A stretch of 34,156 nt of DNA from CAKSQF01 sp964569225 (GTDB taxonomy: Bacteria > Bacillota > Clostridia > Oscillospirales > CAG-272): contig CAZMTU010000009.1 of NCBI GenBank assembly GCA_964569225.1, forward strand, positions 1-34,156, written 5' to 3'. A program made the position numbers and the translations under genes. The notes under the pieces were generated by a model, which worked only from the letters and a program-made list of their open reading frames with translations, was not told the DNA's origin and made no database searches. Of the stretch, positions 1 through 7,049 are shown piece by piece; position 1 is the stretch's first letter, and the number at the start of each line of letters is the position of its first letter.

Positions 1-985
1 TCGCGTTCATAATCGGTATTGTTATCCATCCCAAGATTGCTCCGCTGCACCAAATAAACAGGTTATTGCCGAATGCCAATATAAAATTTTCTGTGCTCAT
101 TGACAAGAAAAGCGTTAGACATATCATGCTCACCCGATTTTTGGGGGCAGGAAGAAATGTGATAAGCATACTGCCGATTAAGGTTGCAATGCCGGCACAG
201 GCATTGATAATTCCAAGCGCTGCTTCGCCGTCCGATAATTTTGACAGAATCATCGCCGGAAGCGCGGCATTATAAGTGGAGGCAATCAAATTGATGCTTG
301 CCAAAAACAAAATCAAATTTAGGATCAGCGGATTTTGTTTCAGCCAAGCAAGCCCTTGGTATGCGGAGCTTCGCAGCGGCTCCTTGACTTTGACGCCGCA
401 TTCGGATTCAGGAATCGGAATTAACAGCCAAAGCGTAATAAAAGCCACCGCGAAAGTGCCTAAATCCACTACCAGCACAAGTTCAATGCCCCAAAATGAA
501 AACAGCGCGGTTGCAAGGATCGGTGTGAGGATGGAGTTTAACGACTGCGAAAAGGAGCGCAGCCCGCTGGTCTGCTGGTAAAGCGTTTTGGGGATAAGCA
601 ATGTTGCGGTTACCTCACTCGCAGGCTGCTGAACGGTGTTCATAAGACCGTTCAGCGCGTTTAGAAGATACAAATGCCACACACTGAGCCGGTTGGTTTT
701 AAGCAAGACAAATACAGCCGCTGTACTCAAAGCCGCGAGAAGGTCGCAAATCAGCATGGTTCGCTTTTTGTTCCATCTGTCGCTTAATGCGCCCGCAAAA
801 ATACTCATTACAACATAAGGAAGATATGAGCATATCGACAAAAGCGCGGTTTTCAATGCCGAGCCGCTTTGAAGATACAGCCATAATACCAACGCGTAGC
901 CGGTCATGCCGCTGCCAAGCGTTGAAAGGGACTGAGTTCCCCAAAGCATAAGATAAGGTCTTAATTCTTTGAATTCTTTTTTCAT
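1..985 (-). CDS. MFS efflux transporter, DHA3/Mef-like (C-terminus outside window)
   Basis: Reading the minus strand from the ATG at 985 gives an uninterrupted frame to the window edge, about 328 residues, so the C-terminal part is missing. The start MKKEFKELRPYLMLWGTQS, the segment LPYVVMSIFAGALSDRWNKK (the cytoplasmic loop 2-3 signature of the major facilitator superfamily) and many hydrophobic segments fit an inner-membrane proton-coupled exporter. The order resembles the DHA3 group that contains macrolide efflux MefA. This is family resemblance only and the substrate is unknown. The start is supported by AAAGGAG about nine bases upstream. The leader between 1033 and 1148 is rich in inverted repeats, which suggests attenuation control. 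Confidence 0.82.
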   Translation of the reverse strand, partial: MKKEFKELRPYLMLWGTQSLSTLGSGMTGYALVLWLYLQSGSALKTALLSICSYLPYVVMSIFAGALSDRWNKKRTMLICDLLAALSTAAVFVLLKTNRLSVWHLYLLNALNGLMNTVQQPASEVTATLLIPKTLYQQTSGLRSFSQSLNSILTPILATALFSFWGIELVLVVDLGTFAVAFITLWLLIPIPESECGVKVKEPLRSSAYQGLAWLKQNPLILNLILFLASINLIASTYNAALPAMILSKLSDGEAALGIINACAGIATLIGSMLITFLPAPKNRVSMICLTLFLSMSTENFILAFGNNLFIWCSGAILGWITIPIMNA

Positions 986-1032
986 AATAGACTTTGCTCC
1001 TTTGATTTTTTAGCTTCAAAAACGCAAAGTCC

Positions 1033-1148
1033 GAGGACTGTTTGGATCCTCCATGCAGTGTCCTCAAACCTTGCATGGAGCAAAAGCAATGCACAGCAGC
1101 ATTTTATCCCGTATAATAAAACCGTCTTGAAAGGAGCGGTTTTATTAT
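1033..1148 (-). promoter_or_regulatory. Structured leader of the MFS gene (possible attenuator)
   Basis: On the minus strand, upstream of the MFS start, three inverted repeats occur in order. The first is a 12-bp perfect stem (1113-1124 with 1137-1148). The second is CTCCATGCA pairing with TGCATGGAG (1072-1080 with 1049-1057). The third is GAGGAC/GTCCTC (1060-1065 with 1033-1038), whose left arm lies inside the loop of the second hairpin, so the last two can be alternatives or form a pseudoknot. A U-rich stretch follows the last arm. The stems are seen directly; regulation by drug-induced attenuation is inferred. Confidence 0.45.
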
Positions 1149-1195
1149 GCCTCCTTTCCTAAAATCTTTGGTTATATTGGCATAGTTACCCGTGG

Positions 1196-1303
1196 TATAA
1201 TGGAAAGCGCTGCAAGTAGGCGCGAACACAGCCGGCGCTTTCACTGAAATTGCACTTTGGACGGCTGCGCCGTCATTTTGCCCGTAAAGCGAGCAAAATG
1301 ACG
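1196..1303 (+). ncRNA. Candidate structured small RNA / hairpin repeat, single copy
   Basis: An extended -10 box (TG at 1193-1194, TATAAT at 1196-1201) is followed directly by GAAAGCGC (1203-1210), a 24-nt loop and GCGCTTTC (1235-1242). The stretch GCGCGAACACAGCC inside the loop and the tail CACTGAAAT match, with few changes, the minus strand of the tandem repeats at 6468-6817. A further 11-bp stem (1271-1281 with 1293-1303) followed by TATTTTCTT could terminate the transcript. No good -35 box is visible. The alternative is a non-transcribed palindromic repeat. Confidence 0.45.
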
Positions 1304-1310
1304 TATTTTC

Positions 1311-1795
1311 TTAAGATCTTCTATGGTATAATGACAAGCACTGCGGATTTGTATCTATTTTTTTACAGCATAGACCGGTTAAAGATGACGAAACCGCAGC
1401 GGGGTGTCTGAAATGGTAATTGGGTAGCGCTTTGACGCTTCTATTTGCACGAATAAAAGAATGCGCCGTCTCTAAAAAACAGCAGTGCAGAAAAGTAAAG
1501 CAGAAAGCCTTGTATTACACTGGAATCTGAATTTTCAAATTTAAACATAATGGGGCCGTAATTGACGATATAGGTAATATTGTTCTCCCTTGGGAGCATT
1601 TGCGACTGACCATGAGGGTCAAAAATTTGCCTAAAATTTCCGCATGCTATTCTTGCCGATAAGCAAGGAATGGTATACGGCAAAAAGATAACCCGGATCG
1701 CTTCAAAAAAGTTGGTTTACGCTGACAGACCGCCTTCCTGAAGCTGCGGTATATAAAGCTTAAAAACTGCGGACAGAGCGGATAGATCGCGGAAT
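1311..1795. other. Gene-free stretch with a second promoter-like box
   Basis: I see no convincing gene here. A second TGGTATAATG box (TATAAT at 1327-1332) lies 131 bases after the one at 1196 and is also followed by AAGC and CTGC. CTGCGG near 1343 and CCGCAG near 1394 could pair around about 45 bases. An 80-codon frame on the minus strand (1441-1683) has no ribosome site or recognisable domain and is probably chance. Confidence 0.4.
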
Positions 1796-2845
1796 TTATT
1801 TTTCATACAAAAAATGCACCTGATCAATGATACCGCCGAAGGCGATCCGGTCGTTTTCATAAAATACCGCCGACTGTCCCGGTGCGGGCGTTCGGACCGG
1901 TTTTTCGAAGCGAACCCTTGCGCTCTTTCCCATGAATTCTACCGTTACCGGCACCGGCGGCGCCGCATAGCGGATTTTGACTGTCCAATTTCCGGTTGTA
2001 CCGGCTGCTGCAGGGGCAAGCCCTACAAAGTTTAACTGCTTTACAGTCAGGCTGTCGGCATAGGTATCGGCTTCATCACAGAGGGTAACGGTGTGATCTG
2101 CCGGATTCATTCGGGTGATAAATACATGCCGCCCCATGGAAATCCCCAATCCTTTTCTTTGACCTACGGTATAATGAAGCAGCCCGCGGTGCGGTCCCAG
2201 CCTATTGCCGTTTTTGTCAATGTAATTTCCGGGTACGGATGCCCCTGCTCTTTGTTCAATATAGTCAATATAGCGTTCTCCGGGAGAGAGAAAACAAATA
2301 TCCTGACTTTCCTTGCTTTTTGCGGCAGAGTAGCCCGCTAAAGCGGCGGATTGACGCAGATCCGTTTTATATTGTCCCGCCAGCGGAGTAGACAGCATAG
2401 ATAGCTGCGGCTGTGTCATTCGCCAAAGCATATAGGACTGATCCTTCCGGCGATCGTCCGCCATGCGGGGCGCATAGCGGCCGTTTGGCAGTCGGTCAAT
2501 ATACGCGTAGTGTCCGGTTGCATATTGGTCAAATCCGTTTTCTGACGCGTACCGGTAAAGCAGTTCCATTTTTACATAACGGTTACAGACGGTACAGGGA
2601 TTAGGGGTGCGTCCTTGGGTATATTCCGAAATAAAATCGGCAATAACCGTTTGCTCAAAAGCAGTTCGTCCGTCCAGTATGTGCAGCGGAATGCGCAGTT
2701 CATTAGCGGCGGTTTGCGCGGCGGAAAGGTCTGTTCGGGCGTGCATGAGCAGCGTCGCACCCTCTACCTCATGTCCGGCGTCCATTAGCTGACGGGCAGC
2801 GGACAGGCTGTCGAGTCCGCCGCTGAGTCCCAGTAAAATTTTCAT
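1796..2845 (-). CDS. mnmA: tRNA-specific 2-thiouridylase MnmA
   Basis: MnmA adenylates U34 of Lys, Glu and Gln tRNAs and transfers sulfur to make 2-thiouridine, in the cytoplasm. The 349-residue protein carries the PP-loop SGGLDS at residues 8-13 (usually SGGVDS), the catalytic cysteine pair as Cys84 in NPCTVCN and Cys184 in SQDICF, the tRNA-binding YATGHYA segment near 108, and HYTVGQRKGLG near 204. Length is close to the family's usual 350-370. GGAG lies a few bases before the ATG. It sits downstream of cca on the same strand, separated by about 230 bases, so co-transcription is possible but not shown. Valine to leucine in the PP-loop is conservative. Confidence 0.95.
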   Translation of the reverse strand: MKILLGLSGGLDSLSAARQLMDAGHEVEGATLLMHARTDLSAAQTAANELRIPLHILDGRTAFEQTVIADFISEYTQGRTPNPCTVCNRYVKMELLYRYASENGFDQYATGHYAYIDRLPNGRYAPRMADDRRKDQSYMLWRMTQPQLSMLSTPLAGQYKTDLRQSAALAGYSAAKSKESQDICFLSPGERYIDYIEQRAGASVPGNYIDKNGNRLGPHRGLLHYTVGQRKGLGISMGRHVFITRMNPADHTVTLCDEADTYADSLTVKQLNFVGLAPAAAGTTGNWTVKIRYAAPPVPVTVEFMGKSARVRFEKPVRTPAPGQSAVFYENDRIAFGGIIDQVHFLYEK

Positions 2846-3072
2846 AAAAGCTCCGTTTTACCGCCATGCAAACGCACACGCGCGGTACAATTCATGATGG
2901 TTTTCATCTATGCCAGTCAAACCGATTAAAATGAGTCAGGCGTAAATTCGAGGAAAAATGAAGAACAAAAAGGTTGAAAAAGCAGAGCGCCTGTATCGGA
3001 GAAGGTCCAATGCTGCGGTTTCTGCGGAAAATGCTGTTTGAAAGGCGGAGTTCCCATGTTCGGGGAATAAAA

Positions 3073-4413
3073 TCAGTTTTTAAGCAGCTTTCGGGCAGCC
3101 GACAGCAAGGATGCGCGGGTATTTTCTGCGGTTTCGGAAATGACCGCTTCCAGTAGCTCGTTCAGCAGCAGTCCGATTTCCTTGCCAGCGACCCCCAGTG
3201 CTATCAGATCTTCGCCGTTTACCGCAAGATCATGTACAGACAGACAAGCGCCGGCTTCTTTTAACCGCGCCAAATCGGTATACGTTTGCGGCAATCGGGC
3301 GGCCCGTCCGTGAGTTCGGGCGTATTCTGATTGAGCGGCGGCGTCGCAGGTTTTTAGAATCAGCAGCCGTTCCACCCGTTCTGCGCCATAGCGGCAGAGC
3401 CAGCGGTGCAGCTCTGCCTTATCGGGCGGCAAGGGACGGTCGTGACAGGCGATAAGAAAGCCGACCTCCGCCCTGGTGTGCCGGTCTGCTTTCAAACGCT
3501 CAAAAATGTTTTCTGCAATTTGGGCGCTGATTTCAGGGTGTCCTTTGAAGTGATCTCTGCCGTTTTCATCCCGCGTGTGGCAGATCGGTTTGCCGATGTC
3601 ATGGAGGAGTGCCGCCCAGCGCAGCAGCGGGTCTTTAGGCGCTGCTTCTACCACTTTCAGCGTGTGCGTCCAAGCGTCCCACTGATGATAGGGCGTGTGC
3701 TGCTCCAGACCGATGAGGGGGGACAGCTCCGGCAGGATCACTGTGATTACATCGGAAAACCGCATGAGCAGCCGGGGAGCATTGCTTCCGCAAAGCAGCT
3801 TGTTCAATTCCTGATAAATTCGTTCGACCGCAACCGGCAGGATCAGTTCTTTACTGCGATGCAGAGCGCCGGCGGTCTTTGTTTCTATGTCAAAATCACA
3901 GACCGCCGCAAAGCGCAGCGCACGCAAAATCCGAAGTCCGTCCTCATTAAAACGGAGGTCCGGATCGCCTACGCAACGAATTAACCTTCGGGTAATGTCC
4001 TGCGCGCCGCCGAAGGGATCGCAGAAGCCCCGAAGGGGCGAAAAGGCGATGGCATTGACGGTAAAATCCCGACGGGAGAGGTCTTCTTCTATTGATTTTA
4101 CAAAATTCACCTGATCGGGGCGGCGATGGTCGGAGTAGCCGTTTTCGCTGCGGAAGGTAGTGATCTCGTAGGGGATATGATTTATGACCAGCGTTTGAGT
4201 GCCGTGCGCCAGCCCTGTAGGCAAGAGTGATTCATTAGCAAATACAGCAGCTACCTCCTCAGGACGGGCTGAGGTGGCAATATCCCAATCGTGCGGTTCT
4301 ACGCCCCTCAAAAGGTCCCTGAGCGCGCCGCCAACCGCGTAAGCGGCATATCCGTTCCGCTCCAGACGGTCAAGGATGGCGGCAACTGTTGGCGGAATCG
4401 GTGGATTTATCAT
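3073..4413 (-). CDS. cca: CCA tRNA nucleotidyltransferase with HD domain
   Basis: This enzyme adds or repairs the CCA 3' end of tRNAs without a template. The 446-residue protein shows the class II polymerase head GGALRDLL (28-35), metal-binding Asp42 and Asp44 in HDWDIATSA, RRDFTVNA (114-121) and EDGLRILRALRF (157-168). An HD phosphohydrolase domain follows with LLHDIGKP (His271-Asp272), and His250 in the preceding helix. HD-containing forms are the common bacterial arrangement. GGAGAG precedes the ATG by about nine bases, and a strong hairpin (4430-4453) lies just before that ribosome site. Confidence 0.94.
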   Translation of the reverse strand: MINPPIPPTVAAILDRLERNGYAAYAVGGALRDLLRGVEPHDWDIATSARPEEVAAVFANESLLPTGLAHGTQTLVINHIPYEITTFRSENGYSDHRRPDQVNFVKSIEEDLSRRDFTVNAIAFSPLRGFCDPFGGAQDITRRLIRCVGDPDLRFNEDGLRILRALRFAAVCDFDIETKTAGALHRSKELILPVAVERIYQELNKLLCGSNAPRLLMRFSDVITVILPELSPLIGLEQHTPYHQWDAWTHTLKVVEAAPKDPLLRWAALLHDIGKPICHTRDENGRDHFKGHPEISAQIAENIFERLKADRHTRAEVGFLIACHDRPLPPDKAELHRWLCRYGAERVERLLILKTCDAAAQSEYARTHGRAARLPQTYTDLARLKEAGACLSVHDLAVNGEDLIALGVAGKEIGLLLNELLEAVISETAENTRASLLSAARKLLKN

Positions 4414-4429
4414 GTTAGTTCTCTCCGGT

Positions 4430-4459
4430 CAGCAGGCTGATGAAAGCCTGCTGTTTTTT
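4430..4459 (+). terminator. Hairpin with T-tail next to the cca ribosome site
   Basis: CAGCAGGCT (4430-4438), a six-base loop and AGCCTGCTG (4445-4453) form a perfect 9-bp stem followed by six Ts on the plus strand, the form of an intrinsic terminator. No plus-strand gene lies upstream. On the minus strand the same stem sits in the cca leader a few bases before GGAGAG, so it may instead affect cca expression. Confidence 0.55.
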
Positions 4460-4518
4460 AGAAATGGGTTGCTTCCGCGTCTGTCAAACGTAAAAAGCAT
4501 CTTTGATTAATTGACTGT

Positions 4519-4836
4519 TTACTCTGCTTCGCGGTAGTCAAAAGCAGTGCGTGAGCGCACATGCGGATTCATTTTTTCACCGATTTGTCTGTGCAGAGGA
4601 TGATCCATATAGACGGACAGCGCCAGCGCGCTTGAAAGTGTAAGCTTGATCATAATGGAAGGGCATCCTTTGCCGGGCAGACAGTTTTGATAAATTTGTA
4701 CCTGATAGATCTGTTCGGAAAGATCGGACCGGAGCGCCTGATAGGTGGCGTCTATCTCATCGAGCGTTTCCTCGTTCAGATAGTCCGATTCAAATTCTAA
4801 CAATACAAGATGAATATGGTTCACGGTAATCTCCAT
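4519..4836 (-). CDS. Dabb-domain (stress-responsive A/B barrel) protein
   Basis: A 105-residue cytoplasmic protein. The C-terminal half, with LALSVYMDHPLHRQIGEKM and then RTAFDYR, matches the Dabb dimeric alpha/beta-barrel pattern (a strand, the Y-x-x-HP-x-H segment and a final VVDY-like strand). The N-terminal HIHLVLLEF fits the first strand. Dabb proteins are small dimers of mostly unknown biochemical role in bacteria. No strong ribosome site precedes the ATG, so the start is less certain. It lies upstream of cca on the same strand with a gap of about 105 bases. Confidence 0.75.
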   Translation of the reverse strand: MEITVNHIHLVLLEFESDYLNEETLDEIDATYQALRSDLSEQIYQVQIYQNCLPGKGCPSIMIKLTLSSALALSVYMDHPLHRQIGEKMNPHVRSRTAFDYREAE

Positions 4837-4987
4837 TCTGCCGATCCAAACACGCGAGTACGTGCAAGCGCGTATACGGCATCAGTCGTTTGAGAATTCG
4901 CCTATATCGGCGGCTGTAAAAATGGGCGTATTCCTTATAAATGCTTCAGAACAGGCAAGCAGATTGATGAAAAATGATCTAAGAAAT

Positions 4988-5022
4988 TTTCCGGGCAGCT
5001 TCAAAATGAAGATACCCGGAAA
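4988..5022 (-). terminator. Terminator-like hairpin after pduL
   Basis: TTTCCGGG (4988-4995) pairs with CCCGGAAA (5015-5022), with an inner CTTC/GAAG stem. It lies just past the pduL stop. On the minus strand AAATTTCTT follows, a weak U-tract. Confidence 0.55.
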
Positions 5023-5037
5023 TATGTATGTTCCCGA

Positions 5038-5607
5038 TTATTTGACAATAGTACCGTAGCAGGTGCCGAAAGCACATGCGGCGTTGGATTCATCGGTATC
5101 AATGTGCATAGCAAGTGCGTAGGAAGGGGAAACACGGACGACCACATCTCCAAAGACAGTCGGACGGTCGGTGGTATCCAGCTTCACCGAAACGATTTCT
5201 TTATCGGAAACACCGAAAGCTTCAGCGTCCGCCGGGGTCATATGAATATGCCGTTTGGCAATGATAACGCCCTCCGTAAGGTCGATGCTTCCGCAAGGAC
5301 CGACCAGCTTAATGCCGGGGGTGCCGGCAGTATCGCCGCTTTCCCGAACAGGCACACCCTTCAGACCAAGGGCGCGGGCATCGGTAAAGGATAGCTCTAC
5401 CTGAGTTGCTTTCCGAACAGGACCCAGAACACTGACCTTCAGGCTGCCTTTGGGACCTACCAGTTCCACCTTTTCTTCGCAAGCAAACTGACCGGGTTGG
5501 GACAGATCTTTTTTGTTGTGCAGCTCGGCGCCTTCACCGAACAAGGTGACCACATCAGCGCTGGTCAGATGAATGTGACGAGCGGAAGTTTCAACAATAA
5601 ATTCCAT
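5038..5607 (-). CDS. pduL: Phosphate propanoyltransferase PduL (phosphotransacylase)
   Basis: PduL converts acyl-CoA and phosphate to acyl-phosphate and CoA, here probably feeding acetate or propionate kinase. The 189-residue protein has the two-barrel family signatures: SARHIHLT with His11 and His13, AKRHIHMTPADA with His120 and His122, and MHIDTDESNA with His168 and Glu173, which together bind two zinc ions. It begins directly at the first barrel, lacking the N-terminal encapsulation peptide of microcompartment forms, and no shell genes are nearby, so it is likely a free cytosolic enzyme. GGAGG lies upstream of the ATG, a strong promoter lies at 5665-5693, and a hairpin follows the stop. 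Confidence 0.93.
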   Translation of the reverse strand: MEFIVETSARHIHLTSADVVTLFGEGAELHNKKDLSQPGQFACEEKVELVGPKGSLKVSVLGPVRKATQVELSFTDARALGLKGVPVRESGDTAGTPGIKLVGPCGSIDLTEGVIIAKRHIHMTPADAEAFGVSDKEIVSVKLDTTDRPTVFGDVVVRVSPSYALAMHIDTDESNAACAFGTCYGTIVK

Positions 5608-5664
5608 TTTTTAAAATCCTCCGTATAGTTTGGCTGTCTTGCAGTCATACTTACTTTACAACTC

Positions 5665-5693
5665 ATTATAGCATAAATTCAGTAAATTGTAAA
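5665..5693 (-). promoter_or_regulatory. SigA-type promoter of pduL
   Basis: On the minus strand TTTACA (5688-5693), a 17-base spacer and TATAAT (5665-5670) form a near-consensus promoter about 60 bases upstream of the pduL start. It shares the short intergenic region with the divergent tepA-like gene. Confidence 0.8.
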
Positions 5694-5704
5694 CAGGTGA
5701 AGCT

Positions 5705-6445
5705 ATGTTTTTTTCAGAAAATCAAATTAAGAATCAGGAAAATGAAAACGATCAGACCGCAAACGGAACGGAAAGGCCTTCTGAGAATACTGACTGTGGC
5801 TCGGTCATCGTGAACAGCGGCGGATGCAATATTCGCTGTATTACCATCATAGGGCAGATCGAAGGACATTATCTTCAGCCCAATACGCAAAAAACTACCA
5901 AATACGAGCATATTTTGCCGCTTCTCGTATCGGTGGAGGAGGACGATTCAGTAGGCGGGCTGTTATTGCTGCTGAATACGGTAGGCGGTGATGTGGAGGC
6001 GGGACTTGCCATTGCTGAACTGATCGCTTCTATGAAAAAACCTACGGTTTCTTTAGTATTGGGCGGCGGACACTCTATTGGAGTCCCTTTAGCGGTTTCT
6101 GCCAAAAAATCATTTATCGTTCCTTCCGCTACTATGACAGTGCATCCCGTCCGTATCAGCGGAACGGTGGTAGGCGCTCCCCAGACTTATCATTATTTTT
6201 CAAGAATGCAGAATCGAATTACTGAATTCGTAACCGCTCATTCAGGTATATCAAAGGAGCGGTTCGATACACTGCTCATGCAGACGGATGAGATCGCTAC
6301 CGATGTGGGAACCATTTTAGAGGGAAGACAGGCGGTAGAGGAAGGGCTGATCGATGCTGTGGGCGGACTTTCAGATGCCATTGATGCTTTGCGGAAGCTG
6401 TGTGCTTCTTCTAAACAGGAACAGAAGGATAAATCTTCCGAATAA
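5705..6445 (+). CDS. tepA: ClpP-family serine protease, TepA-like
   Basis: A 246-residue ClpP-fold protein. After a polar N-terminal tail (about 1-45) come LLLLNTVGGDVEAGLAIAE (88-106), GGGHSIGVPLA with the nucleophile Ser124, MTVHPVR with His147, and TDEIATDVG with Asp200 as the likely third catalytic residue. The triad is therefore intact. Bacillus TepA is described as a translocation-enhancing, signal-peptide-degrading protease in the cytoplasm; that role is taken from the family. AGGTGA precedes the ATG. Here it stands alone, divergent from pduL, and is followed by the tandem repeats. Confidence 0.85.
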   Translation: MFFSENQIKNQENENDQTANGTERPSENTDCGSVIVNSGGCNIRCITIIGQIEGHYLQPNTQKTTKYEHILPLLVSVEEDDSVGGLLLLLNTVGGDVEAGLAIAELIASMKKPTVSLVLGGGHSIGVPLAVSAKKSFIVPSATMTVHPVRISGTVVGAPQTYHYFSRMQNRITEFVTAHSGISKERFDTLLMQTDEIATDVGTILEGRQAVEEGLIDAVGGLSDAIDALRKLCASSKQEQKDKSSE

Positions 6446-6467
6446 CAGTAAATCATCACAAAATATC

Positions 6468-6817
6468 GGAAAATCGTCACCTTCATTCAGTAATGAAGAT
6501 AAGGAGAACAGTCAAGCCGATTTTCGGTAAAAGCGCGGACTATGTTCACGCCAAGCTATAGGCGCGATTATCTCTTGCACTTAAGCAACGAAAAATCGGC
6601 ACCTTCACTCAGTAATTAAAGATAGAGAGAACGGTCAAGCTGATTTTCAGTAAAAGCGGGGGCTATGTTCGCGCTAAGCTATAGGCGCGATTATCTCTTG
6701 CACTTAAGCAACGGAAAATCGGCGCTTGAACTCAGTAATTTAAAGATAAAGAGAACGGTCAAGCCGATTTTCGGTAAAAGCGCGGGCTATGTTCGCGCTA
6801 AGCTATAGGCGCTTTTA
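6468..6817 (-). repeat. Three tandem ~122-bp hairpin repeats
   Basis: Three copies start at 6468, 6590 and 6713, a period of 122-123 bases. The first two are nearly full length. The third diverges after GGCGC and ends in TTTTATTTTTA. Each holds (plus strand) GAAAATCG, about 40 variable bases, GATTTTC and then GTAAAAGCG. Copies 2 and 3 share TATGTTCGCGCTAAGCTATA (copy 1 differs at two bases). In copy 3 TAAAAGCGC and GCGCTTTTA close a terminator-like stem. Read on the minus strand, each unit contains GCGC, 25 bases, then GCGCTTTTACCGAAAAT (copy 2 has CCGC and one T for C), matching the elements near 1196 and 17940. Copies 1 and 2 have GATAAT just before the element on that strand. Confidence 0.85.
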
Positions 6818-6877
6818 TTTTTACCGTTTATTTACAATCCGTTTAAAAGGTGCGGACGGTTTGTTCGGGAAAAGTTA

Positions 6878-6906
6878 TTGACAGGGCGGGTAAGTTGTGG
6901 TAAAAT
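6878..6906 (+). promoter_or_regulatory. SigA-type promoter of the LCP gene
   Basis: TTGACA (6878-6883), a 17-base spacer and TAAAAT (6901-6906) form a near-perfect vegetative promoter. Transcription should begin near 6913, leaving a leader of about 137 bases before the LCP start. Confidence 0.85.
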
Positions 6907-6924
6907 AAATTAATGTGAGTAAGT

Positions 6925-6958
6925 TCGGTTTGCCGCAGCATTCAAGGCGGCAAACCGA
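6925..6958 (+). promoter_or_regulatory. 5' leader hairpin of the LCP mRNA
   Basis: TCGGTTTGCCGC (6925-6936) pairs perfectly with GCGGCAAACCGA (6947-6958) around a ten-base loop. It falls within the first ~45 bases of the predicted transcript. No U-tract follows directly, so it is more likely an mRNA-stabilising or regulatory leader hairpin than a terminator. Confidence 0.6.
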
Positions 6959-7049
6959 GCGAGCAGCTTTTAATCTATTTGCTTGGATTATTTTATATGC
7001 GATAAGGCATTGCTGCCTGTTAAAATACGCTTTGAAGAGGTTTTCGAAC

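Noticed and set aside
699..1094. 131-codon minus-strand ORF overlapping the MFS start
   Set aside because: It is a shadow in another frame of the transporter, which has the better start and a membrane-protein sequence.
1441..1683. 80-codon minus-strand ORF
   Set aside because: No ribosome site, no domain, and composition like random sequence; not called a gene.
5038..5607. PduL as part of a bacterial microcompartment
   Set aside because: No encapsulation peptide and no shell or signature-enzyme genes nearby.
6468..6817. CRISPR array
   Set aside because: The period is 122 bp with whole units conserved; there are no short identical repeats separated by unique spacers, and no cas genes.
6915..7049. 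Longer start for the LCP protein
   Set aside because: It would place codons over the predicted transcript leader and hairpin, and the lipoprotein signal begins at 7050 with its own ribosome site.
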